Shown here in pieces: positions 28,548 through 37,931 of a DNA stretch of 64,000 nucleotides. The stretch comes from an uncultured Methanosphaera sp. (lineage in GTDB: Archaea > Methanobacteriota > Methanobacteria > Methanobacteriales > Methanobacteriaceae). Position 1 is the first letter of the stretch, and the number at the start of each line of letters is the position of its first letter. Both the position numbers and the translations under genes were made by a program. The stretch lies in the NCBI GenBank assembly GCA_946537725.1, contig CAMNFZ010000001.1, forward strand, positions 1 through 64,000. Reading direction: 5' to 3'. The notes beneath the pieces are model-generated. The model did no database searches. It worked only from the letters and a program-made list of their open reading frames with translations, and was not told the origin of the DNA.

Positions 28548-29468
28548 ATGAAAGTTAAACATTTAGAAATAGACAGTAATATGACTATAGCTAACTTTAT
28601 GGAACAACTAGAAGAATCAGGCGTTTTGGGTGCTAAAAGAATTTCTCATGCAACTAATTTATTGGCAGATTCAATTAAAGATAAAGATACTAAGATATTT
28701 TTAAGTTTAGCAGGGCCTATGATTCCTGGTGGTTTACGAAAAATAGTGCGGGATTTAATAGATAAGGGTTATGTTGATTTAATTATTTCTAGTGGTGCGA
28801 ATTTAACTCATGATTTAGTGGAAGCTTTTGGTGGACGACATTATATAAGTACTGGTGAAGATGATGAGGTATTACAAGATAATGGGATTGGAAGAATAGC
28901 TGATATTTATACTAAATCCACTGATTTTGAAGTATTTGAAGAAGAAATTCAGAAAATATTTTCAAAAGTAAACGAAAAATATTCTGTTATTTCAATTCAA
29001 AATTTTTTACATGAAATAGGTTTATTGGTAACTGATGAAAATTCATTTATTGCAACAGCAGCGAAAAAAAATGTGCCTATTTTTGCTCCAGGGTTAATTG
29101 ATTGTATGATAGGACTTCAGTTATGGATTTATTGTCAAGATCATGATTTCACTATAAGTGCTGTTGATGATATGGCATATTTGTCTGATTTTGTATATGA
29201 TTCTAAGAAAGTTACTGCATGCATGTTGGGTGGAGGTTTGCCAAAACATTATACTTTAGCTTCAAACATACTTACTGGGGGAATAGATGCAGGAATTCAG
29301 ATTACTTTGGATAGAAGTGAAGGTGGAAGTTTAAGTGGTGCTCCATTAGAAGAAGCAAAATCTTGGGCTAAAGCTAAAAAAGGTTCTAATTTAGTTACAG
29401 TTGTGGGTGATGCTACTGTGTTGTTCCCACTAATTGTTGCTGGAGCTTTAGATAAAATAAAGGAATGA
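28548..29468 (+). CDS. dys: Deoxyhypusine synthase
   Basis: 306 residues. Transfers the aminobutyl group of spermidine to a lysine of initiation factor aIF5A. The reactive lysine is K275 in SWAKAKKG, matching the WGK lysine of the human enzyme. LSLAGPMIPGGLRK and ISSGANLTHD are NAD-site motifs. It is followed after 4 bases by a membrane-protein gene. The agmatinase gene at 48 kb may supply the polyamine precursor. Confidence 0.92.
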   Translation: MKVKHLEIDSNMTIANFMEQLEESGVLGAKRISHATNLLADSIKDKDTKIFLSLAGPMIPGGLRKIVRDLIDKGYVDLIISSGANLTHDLVEAFGGRHYISTGEDDEVLQDNGIGRIADIYTKSTDFEVFEEEIQKIFSKVNEKYSVISIQNFLHEIGLLVTDENSFIATAAKKNVPIFAPGLIDCMIGLQLWIYCQDHDFTISAVDDMAYLSDFVYDSKKVTACMLGGGLPKHYTLASNILTGGIDAGIQITLDRSEGGSLSGAPLEEAKSWAKAKKGSNLVTVVGDATVLFPLIVAGALDKIKE

Positions 29469-29472
29469 TCTG

Positions 29473-30057
29473 ATGTTAGTAGATGCAATATGTTTTGCTT
29501 TATCTGGATTTTTTATGAAAGCATCGGATGAATTTGCGGATGAAAAAGATAATACAATTATGGCTATTATTACAGGGTTTTTATGTGTAATTTTTTCGCT
29601 ATATGTCTCTCATATTAACGGAGATGCTACTTGTATCTTTATAAGTATTCTTATAGGTACTGGACTGGCTTTAAAAGTTGATACTATTAATCACGTAATG
29701 TCAGCAATAATATTTTTATTAATCTTATTTACGATAGGATTTCCACAAGTTAGTCCATTTTGTTTAGTATTATCTATTATCGCAGCATATGCTGATGAAC
29801 GTGGAAATGATTATGCTGATGAAAAAGAAAAAAAAGGTTTGGAGTTGAATTTTTTTGAAAAATTATTAAAATACAGATATATCTTTAAATTCACAGTATT
29901 ATTGTTATCATTATTAGGTTTAATCCAGTATTTTAATCCAAATTTTTTAGGTAATATAATGTTTTTTAAACCTATTACTATAGTATACTTTTATTTATTT
30001 GATTTATCATATGAATTTTCAAATACTTTAGTTGATGGATTTAATGATATTTTCTAA
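29473..30057 (+). CDS. Membrane protein with paired DEFADEK/DYADEK motifs
   Basis: 194 residues, six or so hydrophobic spans. Two similar acidic motifs stand out: ASDEFADEKDN near residue 18 and ADERGNDYADEKEK near residue 115. Paired Asp-rich motifs occur in UbiA-type prenyltransferases, but spacing and surrounding residues do not clearly match, so I leave the function open. The start is 4 bases after dys, with AAGGAATGAT as ribosome-binding site. Its 3' end overlaps convergent pyrF by 30 bases. Confidence 0.68.
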   Translation: MLVDAICFALSGFFMKASDEFADEKDNTIMAIITGFLCVIFSLYVSHINGDATCIFISILIGTGLALKVDTINHVMSAIIFLLILFTIGFPQVSPFCLVLSIIAAYADERGNDYADEKEKKGLELNFFEKLLKYRYIFKFTVLLLSLLGLIQYFNPNFLGNIMFFKPITIVYFYLFDLSYEFSNTLVDGFNDIF

Positions 30058-30675
30058 CGTTTCTTGAGGTGAATCTGAATTATAAATGCTTCTACCTATA
30101 ATTGCGGCATTAGCATACTTTAATGTTTCTTTAGCTTCACCGCCTTGAACACCTACTCCTGGTGATATGATAAAAGCATCATCTCCCACTATTTCTCTAA
30201 TTTTTTGCAATCGATCTAATTTTGTTGCAGGTGCAACGTAGTTTGTTATTCCCAATTCAACACCCATATGGGCTATATCTAGGGATACAGGTTTTAGAAA
30301 TCTATCAGCACCAGGATGTGACATTTCAGTTAATAAAAATATTTCTTTATCTAATTTTTCTGCAGTTTCTTTACATGCAAGTACGCTATCTTCACCAGTA
30401 AAACCATGTACAATAATTGAGTCTGCTCCGTAATTTAATGTATTTCTGACTATTTTTTCATTAGTTGCATCAATATCAGCTACTTTGTAATCTGCTATTA
30501 TTTTTACATCAAATGTTTCTTTGATTTTGGTAATGATTTGTGGTCCTTGGGCTAATGTGATGGGATAACCAATTTTGATGGTATCTAAATATTTTGTTGT
30601 TTGTTCAAGTATTGAAAATGCTTTGTTTTCTTCTTCTACATCTAGTGCTAATATTATTTTATTTTTTACATTCAT
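30028..30675 (-). CDS. pyrF: Orotidine 5'-phosphate decarboxylase
   Basis: 215-residue (beta/alpha)8 barrel completing UMP synthesis. The catalytic tetrad region is ADYKVADIDATN, and the phosphate loop IISPGVGVQGG is clear. It overlaps the 3' end of the upstream membrane-protein gene in convergent orientation. No other pyr gene is in the window. Confidence 0.92.
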   Translation of the reverse strand: MNVKNKIILALDVEEENKAFSILEQTTKYLDTIKIGYPITLAQGPQIITKIKETFDVKIIADYKVADIDATNEKIVRNTLNYGADSIIVHGFTGEDSVLACKETAEKLDKEIFLLTEMSHPGADRFLKPVSLDIAHMGVELGITNYVAPATKLDRLQKIREIVGDDAFIISPGVGVQGGEAKETLKYANAAIIGRSIYNSDSPQETLENIIKSIN

Positions 30676-31162
30676 AATTATACATTTATCTTTTAATTTA
30701 ATATTTTTTTTTCTTTATGGGTTATTTTTTATTTAAAAATTTTATTTTAATTTTTTTTTATTAATTTAATTAGTTTTTCTATATAATACGCAATATTTTC
30801 TTTGTTTTTAATTTTAAATTTTTTTTTATTGGTATTATTCTTTTTAATTAATGGTATTACTTATTCGTATTATGCAATATTTTCTATTATATTCTATATT
30901 TTTTATTCATTTTTTTTTCTATATTCTCTTATTTTTTTTATTTTTATTTTTAAAGTGGTATTCTATCTATAAATTTTTTTTGTTTACCTAAATATATAAA
31001 ATTTGATTAATGATTAAAGTTTATTTAAATATTAATCAACATGTTTAAATAATATCGTTAATATAACAATAATCATTATTTTGTTAAAAAATAAAATATG
31101 ATTTTAATGAAATATATTTTTTTAAATTTAATAAGTTTTTATGATATGGAGGAAAATAAAAC
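30676..31162. other. Long AT-rich region upstream of the cobalt transporter operon
   Basis: About 490 bases with no reading frame. A BRE/TATA-like element (CCTAAATATATAAAA, near 30988-31002) would start transcription near 31025 and leave a leader of about 140 bases. A direct repeat GCAATATTTTCT occurs at 30790-30801 and 30874-30885. I see no cobalamin riboswitch structure. AAGGAGG-like sequence (ATGGAGG, 31146-31152) serves cbiM. Confidence 0.45.
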
Positions 31163-31837
31163 ATGCACATAATGGAAGGTTACTTACCACCAATGTGGTG
31201 TGCCATATGGTTCATTATTTCTGCAATTGTTGTAGTTTATGGTATCATGCAAATTAAAAAAGCAACAGCAGAAACTGATGATGCATTACCATTACTTGCA
31301 CTCTCCGGAGCATTTATGTTTATATTATCATCATTAAAAATGCCATCCGTAAGTGGAAGTTGTTCCCACCCATGTGGAAATGGTTTAGGTACAGTATTCT
31401 TTGGTCCAGCAGTAACCGCAGTATTATCTGTAATAGTATTATTATTCCAAGCTATATTATTAGCACACGGTGGATTAACAACCTTAGGAGCAAACATTTT
31501 CTCAATGGGTATAGTTGGTCCAGTATGTGGTTACGTAGTTTGGAAAGCACTTAGAAGTATGAACATCTCTGCACCAATTTCAATATTCTTTACAGCATTC
31601 GTAGCTGATTTAATGACCTACGTAGCAACTTCTGTAGAATTAGCATTAGCATTCCCAGGTGCAAACATGGGAGCTACTTTTGTAGCATTCTTAGGTATAT
31701 TTGCAGTAACTCAAATACCTTTAGCTATAGCAGAAGGTCTATTAACAATGGTTATTTACAACTACATCCAAGATGCAAGACCGGATATTCTTGTAAAATT
31801 AGGTGTAATCAGTGAACAAGAAGCAGGAGCTAATTAA
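31163..31837 (+). CDS. cbiM: Cobalt ECF transporter substrate-capture protein CbiM
   Basis: 224 residues, the S component that binds Co2+. The invariant N-terminus MHIMEGYLP is present, where the amino group and His2 take part in metal binding. Six or so membrane spans follow, with the SGSCSHPCGNG segment. First gene of cbiMNQO. Its stop is one base before cbiN's ATG. Confidence 0.95.
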   Translation: MHIMEGYLPPMWCAIWFIISAIVVVYGIMQIKKATAETDDALPLLALSGAFMFILSSLKMPSVSGSCSHPCGNGLGTVFFGPAVTAVLSVIVLLFQAILLAHGGLTTLGANIFSMGIVGPVCGYVVWKALRSMNISAPISIFFTAFVADLMTYVATSVELALAFPGANMGATFVAFLGIFAVTQIPLAIAEGLLTMVIYNYIQDARPDILVKLGVISEQEAGAN

Positions 31838-31838
31838 A

Positions 31839-32138
31839 ATGGATTGGAAAAATATTGGTATATTAATAATAGTAGCAATCTTAATAGTTGCTCCATTAAT
31901 TATCTTCAACGGTCACGGTGAAGATGATGGTTACTTTGGTGGATCCGATGATCAAGGTGGGCAATATATTGAACAAAACAACCCTAACTATAAAGTATGG
32001 GCAGCACCTTTATGGGAACCACCTAGTGGTGAAATAGAAAGTCTTTTATTCTGTCTACAAGCAGCTATTGGTGCTATTATTATCGGATTTATATTCGGTT
32101 ATTGGTACGGCGGAAAGAAAACTAAAAACCAACAATAA
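31839..32138 (+). CDS. cbiN: Cobalt ECF transporter accessory protein CbiN
   Basis: 99 residues with two membrane spans joined by an acidic, glycine-rich external loop (GHGEDDGYFGGSDDQGG). CbiN is needed for CbiM to load cobalt. The start is at 31839, one base after the cbiM stop, with GGAG at 31826-31829; a longer in-frame form overlaps cbiM and is unlikely. Confidence 0.93.
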   Translation: MDWKNIGILIIVAILIVAPLIIFNGHGEDDGYFGGSDDQGGQYIEQNNPNYKVWAAPLWEPPSGEIESLLFCLQAAIGAIIIGFIFGYWYGGKKTKNQQ

Positions 32139-32194
32139 TTATGTTATTGATTTAACATAATATTTTTTTATAATTTTTTTTTTGAGTGGTGAAA

Positions 32195-32992
32195 ATGTCG
32201 ATTTTTGAAGATACGTTAGATCATCATACTATGCATAATGAACTAACAAATACTAATATCTATTCTAAAGTGATTTTTGCTTTAGCAGCAATACTTTTAA
32301 ATTTAGTTTCTGGTTCTCCAATTGTACCTTTCCTAATATTTTTGCTATGTTCTGTCTTAATTATATTTAAGGCTAAAATTCCAGTAACTTTTTATGCAAC
32401 TTTTATGGCAATACCTATAGGATTTGCAGTTTTATCAGGAATTTTTTTAGCATTTTTGGGAACTGGACCTCATATTTGGGATTTAGGATTATTTGGTATA
32501 GGATTAACAAAAGGTGGGATAAACCAGGCATTATTAGTATTCTTTAGAGTACTAGGTGGTGTAGCAGCATTAGGATTTTTAATTTTAACTACTCCTATGA
32601 ACCGTATATTTGCTGTTTTCCATGACTTACATGTACCAACAATATTAACTGATTTGGCTATATTAATGTATAGATACATCTTCTTATTCTTAGATGTAAC
32701 AAGTACAATGTATAACTCTCAGAAAACTAGATTAGGATATCATAGTTACATGAGTTGGATGAACTGTTTAGCTTCATTAGCTGGAATGGTATTTATAAGA
32801 ACCTGGGAACAAGGGGAAATTTCTTATAAAGCTCTTGCTTCTAGGGGATATAATGGTCAATTAAACATGATTCGTGATGGGGATTCAATTAAAGATATAC
32901 CTATATTACATTGGATATTAATAATTATATTTATAGTAATAGTTATTCTAGGAATCCTTTACTTTGGTTCAATGAATTTATATACAATTTAA
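32195..32992 (+). CDS. cbiQ: ECF transporter transmembrane protein CbiQ
   Basis: About 265 residues, the T component that couples ATPase to CbiM. Multiple hydrophobic spans and the coupling-helix motif ASRGYNG near residue 230 match the family. The preceding LGYHSYMSWM segment is also typical. GGTGA sits before the ATG at 32195. Third gene of the operon. Confidence 0.93.
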   Translation: MSIFEDTLDHHTMHNELTNTNIYSKVIFALAAILLNLVSGSPIVPFLIFLLCSVLIIFKAKIPVTFYATFMAIPIGFAVLSGIFLAFLGTGPHIWDLGLFGIGLTKGGINQALLVFFRVLGGVAALGFLILTTPMNRIFAVFHDLHVPTILTDLAILMYRYIFLFLDVTSTMYNSQKTRLGYHSYMSWMNCLASLAGMVFIRTWEQGEISYKALASRGYNGQLNMIRDGDSIKDIPILHWILIIIFIVIVILGILYFGSMNLYTI

Positions 32993-33013
32993 ACAAAAAA
33001 AGGAGATTAAGTT

Positions 33014-33853
33014 ATGGTAGCAATATTAGAAGTTAAAGATTTACATTATAATTATCCTGATGGTACTCAAGCTATTAAAGGTATAAATTTTAAAGTAGAA
33101 GAAGGACAAATGATTTCAATTTTAGGTCCTAATGGTGCGGGTAAAAGTACTTTTTTCTTACATTTTAATGGTATTATCGAACCAACTTCTGGTGAAATTA
33201 TTATTGAAGGAAAAACATTAAAATATGATAAAAAAAGTTTACTTGAAGCAAGGGCCAAAGTAGGGGTAGTATTCCAAAATCCTGATGACCAATTATTTGC
33301 TCCAACAGTATTTGAAGATGTGGCTTTTGGTCCAATGAATATGGGTCTTGATGAAGAGGAAGTAAAACAACGAGTTGAAGAAGCATTAGAAGTTGTTGGA
33401 ATGTCCGAATACGCACAAAAAGCACCTCATCATTTAAGTGGAGGTCAGAAAAAACGTGTAGCAATAGCAGGTATTCTATCAATGAGACCTAAAGTAATGG
33501 TTTTAGATGAACCAACCAGTGGATTAGATCCAAATGGTGCTTCAGCTATTATGCAATTATTATATGACTTGAATGCCGAAGGTATGACCATTATAGTTTC
33601 TACTCACGATGTTGATTTAGTACCTATGTATTCTGATAATATTAATGTTTTAAGAAAAGGAAAAATATTAAAACAAGGAAATTGTCGAGAGGTATTCAGT
33701 GATAAGGAAGTAATCGAACAAGCTGATTTAAGATTACCTTGGGTCGGACAAATATTTGAAATGCTTGAAAAAGAGGATAATATTACTTTTAAAGAGTCCG
33801 GTTATCCTTTAACTGTTGCTGATGCACGTAAAACTTTACTTGAGAAATTATAA
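33014..33853 (+). CDS. cbiO: Cobalt ECF transporter ATPase CbiO
   Basis: 279 residues, ABC ATPase. Walker A is GPNGAGKST, Q-loop VFQNPDDQLF, signature LSGGQKKR, Walker B VMVLDEPT and H-loop STHD. Completes cbiMNQO, followed by hairpin-type terminators. ECF modules often hold two ATPases; only this one is present, so it likely forms a homodimer. Confidence 0.95.
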   Translation: MVAILEVKDLHYNYPDGTQAIKGINFKVEEGQMISILGPNGAGKSTFFLHFNGIIEPTSGEIIIEGKTLKYDKKSLLEARAKVGVVFQNPDDQLFAPTVFEDVAFGPMNMGLDEEEVKQRVEEALEVVGMSEYAQKAPHHLSGGQKKRVAIAGILSMRPKVMVLDEPTSGLDPNGASAIMQLLYDLNAEGMTIIVSTHDVDLVPMYSDNINVLRKGKILKQGNCREVFSDKEVIEQADLRLPWVGQIFEMLEKEDNITFKESGYPLTVADARKTLLEKL

Positions 33854-33870
33854 TTCTCAAATCTTTTTTT
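33840..33870 (+). terminator. Hairpin and T-run ending the cbiMNQO operon
   Basis: TTGAGAA (33840-33846) pairs with TTCTCAA (33854-33860) around a 7-base loop that contains the cbiO stop, followed by seven T (33864-33870). A second perfect 8-bp stem (ATGATATT/AATATCAT, 33871-33891) follows. The layout resembles a bacterial-style intrinsic terminator. Confidence 0.45.
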
Positions 33871-34073
33871 ATGATATTCATGTAATATCATACTTTTCTT
33901 CACCACTTTTAATACATTATTACTTCAATGTAATATTATTATTACTTTTTATTATTTCTAAAATATTAATTACTTAGTTAAACAAAATATATAACATACA
34001 TAGCAAATAAACAAAACTTATTTTATATATTTTCATTCAATTATTTTTAAAAAAATTAAAAAGGGGGAACAAT

Positions 34074-35453
34074 ATGTCAACAGGAATAGATGTGGATTAT
34101 TTCCAGAAAATTATAAAAAAATTAGAAACACAAGTGGAATATGCAGATATCCGAGTAAGAAACTCTATTAACAATTCTTTAGTATTAAAAGATGGAAAAA
34201 TAGATAATATTGATACAGGAATAAATTATGCTATTGGTATACGAGTTTTACAAAATGGTGCATGGGGATCAGCTTTTACGAGTGAAATAGATAAAGTTGA
34301 AGAAGCAGCACAAAATGCAACAACGATAGCTAATCAACTAAAGAGTGATGTAGAATTAACACAAACTAATCCTCAGGAAGACATAGTTAAATCCAAAGCT
34401 AAAATAAAAATTGAAGATGTTACAATAGAAGAAAAAATTGAAACAATGCAAGAACTTCATAAAATATCATTAATTGATCAAATACAAAGTACTAATATCT
34501 CCTTATCAGAATCACAATCATCTGATTTAATAATAAGCTCAGAAGGAACAAATATACTTAGTGACAACAATAGGACTGTATTATCTATGAATGCAGTAGC
34601 TTCAAATGGCGAAGTAATGCAAATAGGTCATAAAAGTCTTGGAGGAGTACAAGGTTTTGAAATAATCAATAATGCAGACTTAGAATCTTTTGCAACAGGA
34701 ATATCACAAAAAGCTATAAGTTTGCTGGATGCACAAACACCACCATCAGGAGATTTTCCAGTAATACTTGATCCTGAATTAGCAGGAGTATTTATACATG
34801 AAGCATTAGGTCATGCATCAGAAGCAGACATAATATTACAAAATGACTCAATATTAAAAGATAAATTAGGACAAAAAATTGGTTCAGATTTAGTAACAGT
34901 AATTGATGATGCTTCAATTGAAACAGGATTCGGATATTATCCTTATGATGTAGAAGGTACAAAATCTGAAAAAACAACTTTAGTAGAAAATGGAATATTT
35001 AAATCAGTACTAAGCTCACGTGAAACTGCTAGTAAAGTTGGAGATGGTGAATCTAGTGGAAATGCAAGATCATCAGTCAGTAACAAACCACTAGTAAGAA
35101 TGAGTAATACATATATTAAGCCTGGTGACTCATCATTCGAAGAATTAATAGAAGATTTACCTAACGGAATATACTTAAAAGGATCTCGTGGAGGACAAGT
35201 TGATACAGGTAAAGGAATTTTCCAATTTAATGCAGTTGAAGCATATAATATAGAAAACGGTGAATTAGGTGCTCACTTAAGAGACGTGTCATTATCAGGA
35301 ACAACACTGGATATACTTAATAATATTACTGGCGTCGGTTCAGATTTTAATTTAAGTGTGGGATTCTGTGGAAAAGATGGTCAAACTGTTCCAGTAGGTG
35401 ATGGTGGACCACATATTCGAGTAAGTAGAGCTACAGTTGGTGGAGTACAATAA
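34074..35453 (+). CDS. tldD: TldD/PmbA-family metalloprotease
   Basis: 459 residues. The zinc motif HEALGHASEAD (HEXXXH) marks the active TldD subunit. In bacteria TldD pairs with TldE to clip peptides such as microcin precursors and CcdA; the archaeal substrate is unknown. Late GVGSDFNLSVGFCGKDGQ and GDGGPHIRVS match the family's C-terminal region. AAAGGGGG precedes the ATG. Its stop adjoins the AMMECR1 ATG. Confidence 0.9.
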   Translation: MSTGIDVDYFQKIIKKLETQVEYADIRVRNSINNSLVLKDGKIDNIDTGINYAIGIRVLQNGAWGSAFTSEIDKVEEAAQNATTIANQLKSDVELTQTNPQEDIVKSKAKIKIEDVTIEEKIETMQELHKISLIDQIQSTNISLSESQSSDLIISSEGTNILSDNNRTVLSMNAVASNGEVMQIGHKSLGGVQGFEIINNADLESFATGISQKAISLLDAQTPPSGDFPVILDPELAGVFIHEALGHASEADIILQNDSILKDKLGQKIGSDLVTVIDDASIETGFGYYPYDVEGTKSEKTTLVENGIFKSVLSSRETASKVGDGESSGNARSSVSNKPLVRMSNTYIKPGDSSFEELIEDLPNGIYLKGSRGGQVDTGKGIFQFNAVEAYNIENGELGAHLRDVSLSGTTLDILNNITGVGSDFNLSVGFCGKDGQTVPVGDGGPHIRVSRATVGGVQ

Positions 35454-36026
35454 ATGCAAACTAATTATTTAACTCCTGAAGAAGGACAACTACTAATTAA
35501 ACTGGCTAGGGAAAATATTTCCACATATCTAAAAGGTGGTGAATTTTCACAACCAAATAACTTACCTGAAAAATTTTATGAACATTTAGGAGTATTTGTA
35601 ACCCTTTCCATAAATTCAAATTTAAGGGGTTGTATTGGATATCCAGAACCTTACATGCCATTAATTGAAGGATTATTAGATGTTTCTATAGCTGCTGCTC
35701 TGGAAGATCCACGTTTTAATCCTTTATCCTTAAAAGAACTGGATAATGTTCAAATTGAAGTAAGTGTTCTAACAAAACCAACTATAATTACTATTGGCAA
35801 TTATGAAGATTATTTTTCATTGATAAAAGTTGGACGTGATGGATTAATAATAGAAAATTCTTATCATAGAGGTTTATTGTTACCACAAGTTCCAGTAGAA
35901 CAAAAATGGGATGTAAAAACTTACTTAGAAAATTTATGTTACAAAGCAGGATTACATCAAAATTCATGGAAAGATGAAAAAACTAAAATTTATTCATTTC
36001 AAGCACAAATATTTAATGAAAAATAA
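35454..36026 (+). CDS. AMMECR1-domain protein
   Basis: 190 residues with the family's hexapeptide LRGCIG followed by YPEPYMPL. The family occurs in archaea and eukaryotes and has no settled biochemical role; the conserved motif is suggested to be catalytic. Its ATG begins directly after the tldD stop, and the Nog1-type GTPase follows by 12 bases, so the three genes form an operon. Confidence 0.9.
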   Translation: MQTNYLTPEEGQLLIKLARENISTYLKGGEFSQPNNLPEKFYEHLGVFVTLSINSNLRGCIGYPEPYMPLIEGLLDVSIAAALEDPRFNPLSLKELDNVQIEVSVLTKPTIITIGNYEDYFSLIKVGRDGLIIENSYHRGLLLPQVPVEQKWDVKTYLENLCYKAGLHQNSWKDEKTKIYSFQAQIFNEK

Positions 36027-36038
36027 TGGAGGGATATA

Positions 36039-37082
36039 ATGAAATTACCAAATATACCAACGCCTGATGAAATAATAGACAAGGCATTTAATAGGGCAAG
36101 TAAAGCAGCATCTAAAGTTAGAAGTTCTAAACTGCACCCGCGTGTTAAAGGTATGAGAATTGAAGAAGTACGTGTTCAAACAGCATGTGAAGTAATTAAC
36201 AGTACATTTAACAGAATTGTAACTGAAACACCAATAATTGAAGAATTACCTGAATTTTACCAAGATTATATAGATATAGTTGTTGGTGTTGATCAGTATA
36301 AACATTCATTAGGGGCAGTGTTTTGGGCTTTAGGAGTTTTAAAACAAATAGAATCTCAATACGCTAGTAAAATACGTAAATCAGATTCATTAAGTGCAAT
36401 TCCTATAAGAAAAGAAGCTTATGGTAGGATTGTTTCTGTTGTGAAAAGAATAAGTGATGAACTGGATTTCTTAGATTTTGCAAAACGAGAATTAAAACAT
36501 ATGCCTAATATTAACTTCAATGCTATACGTGTTGTTATTGCAGGATTTCCTAATGTCGGAAAATCCACTCTTCTAAACAATATAACTGATGCAAGTCCAA
36601 AAGTTGCAAACTATCCATTTACTACACAAGGATTACAAATTGGAAACTATGAACTTCAATATAGGCAATATCAAATTATAGACACGCCGGGTTTACTTGA
36701 TAGGTCTATTAATGATATGAATGAGATTGAATTAAATGCTATAGCAGCATTAGAACATTTGGGAAATATAATTATTTATATTTTCGATCCATCTGAAACT
36801 TCTGGATTTTTAATGGAAAATCAATATTTATTATATTCAGAAATTAAAAAAGTATTTGAAACACCAATGATTTGTTTATTTAACAAAACGGATTTACTAA
36901 CTGATAAATCTGTAATAAACGAATATGCAGATAAAATTGATGATCCTATATTCGAAACTAGTATTAATGATTTAAGTAAAATAGATGATATTAAAAAATT
37001 AATTCAAACAATGGGTAAAGAATTTGCTCAAGAGGATGAGTTTACAGAATATAATTTAAGGCGTAGGCATAGAAAAGAATAA
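36039..37082 (+). CDS. Nog1-type GTPase
   Basis: 347 residues. An N-terminal helical domain (to about residue 160) is followed by an OBG/Nog1 GTPase domain with G1 GFPNVGKST, switch region NYPFTTQG, G3 DTPG and G4 NKTD. The eukaryotic relative Nog1 acts in large ribosomal subunit assembly; the archaeal form probably does the same. The C-terminus is short and basic. Confidence 0.88.
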   Translation: MKLPNIPTPDEIIDKAFNRASKAASKVRSSKLHPRVKGMRIEEVRVQTACEVINSTFNRIVTETPIIEELPEFYQDYIDIVVGVDQYKHSLGAVFWALGVLKQIESQYASKIRKSDSLSAIPIRKEAYGRIVSVVKRISDELDFLDFAKRELKHMPNINFNAIRVVIAGFPNVGKSTLLNNITDASPKVANYPFTTQGLQIGNYELQYRQYQIIDTPGLLDRSINDMNEIELNAIAALEHLGNIIIYIFDPSETSGFLMENQYLLYSEIKKVFETPMICLFNKTDLLTDKSVINEYADKIDDPIFETSINDLSKIDDIKKLIQTMGKEFAQEDEFTEYNLRRRHRKE

Positions 37083-37196
37083 GAAAATGTGATTCAAAAA
37101 TAATTCTCGAAATATTTAAATAAATAAGAGATATATTATTTAATATAATAAAATAAAATATATTTTTTTTTCAGTAAAAAAGTGAGGAATGATATC

Positions 37197-37859
37197 ATGA
37201 AAAAGGTATATGTAGATTCAAAAGACGACAAAGAAGAAGAAAAAGTTGAAGTAACAGAAGAAACTGAAGAAACAACATCAAACACTCAAGAAAAAGTTGA
37301 AGATACAGAAGAAACTGAAGAAACAACATCAAACACTCAAGAAGAAGCAGAAGATGTAGAAGAAACTGTGGATGATGAAGCAAGTACTGAAGAAAAAGAA
37401 AACTTTGATTATGTAGAATATGGTAAAGAAACTGTTGAAGAAACCAAGAATATGGCTGAAAAAATGTTTAATGATGTCGTTGCCACATTAAAATCAAGAC
37501 AATCAGAATGGAATAAAACATTTGAAGAATACACAGCTAATAAACCACCAGTGGACTTACTTGAATATGAAGAAAATTTAGTTATTAAAATGGATACACC
37601 TAGGGCATCAAAAGATGATATATCTATTAAAATGTCTACTGATTCTGTTGAAATAATTGTAGATTTCCCTGATTTACTTGCAGAAGATGAAGAAGTTAAA
37701 GTTTTACGAAAAGAAAGATGTTCTGGAAAAACCAAAAACGTAATCCCTTTACCTGTTGAAGTAGATATTAAAGAAGTTAAAGCTTCTTTTGAAGATAATG
37801 AATTAACAATAACTCTTCCAAAAATCAAAGGTAAAAAGGTAGATGTTGAAATATTATAG
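37197..37859 (+). CDS. Hsp20/alpha-crystallin small heat-shock protein with acidic N-terminal repeat
   Basis: 220 residues. The alpha-crystallin domain covers the last 100, with beta strands YEENLVIKMDTP, VIPLPVEVDIKEVKASF and ELTITLPK. The first 75 are unusually acidic and hold two copies of a 17-residue unit (beginning TEETEETTSNTQE) and part of a third. Such a tail is not typical of archaeal Hsp20. GAGGAATGAT lies before the ATG at 37197. Followed by a hairpin terminator. Confidence 0.85.
   Translation: MKKVYVDSKDDKEEEKVEVTEETEETTSNTQEKVEDTEETEETTSNTQEEAEDVEETVDDEASTEEKENFDYVEYGKETVEETKNMAEKMFNDVVATLKSRQSEWNKTFEEYTANKPPVDLLEYEENLVIKMDTPRASKDDISIKMSTDSVEIIVDFPDLLAEDEEVKVLRKERCSGKTKNVIPLPVEVDIKEVKASFEDNELTITLPKIKGKKVDVEIL
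37254..37355 (+). repeat. 51-bp tandem repeat encoding the acidic Hsp20 tail
   Basis: Two nearly identical 51-base units beginning ACAGAAGAAACTG at 37254 and 37305, with a degenerate third start after them. The repeat keeps the reading frame (17 codons), which points to recent in-frame duplication. Confidence 0.75.
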
Positions 37860-37891
37860 GTAAAAACTGTTTTTACCTTTTTCTTTTTTTT
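37859..37891 (+). terminator. Hairpin and T-tract after hsp20
   Basis: GGTAAAAA (37859-37866) and TTTTTACC (37870-37877) form a perfect 8-bp stem with a 3-base loop, followed by T-rich tracts. The stem begins at the last base of the stop codon. It looks like an intrinsic terminator, uncommon as a form in archaea. Confidence 0.55.
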
Positions 37892-37931
37892 ATACTTTTT
37901 TTTTCAAAATATATTTTTTTATGGTGATAAA

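Noticed and set aside
31022-31162. Cobalamin riboswitch ahead of cbiM
   Set aside because: The leader shows no B12-box or extended pairing, and such riboswitches are rare in archaea.
33201-33482. Minus-strand frame within cbiO
   Set aside because: Shadow of a strong CbiO coding frame; low-complexity Leu/Gln product and no ribosome-binding site.
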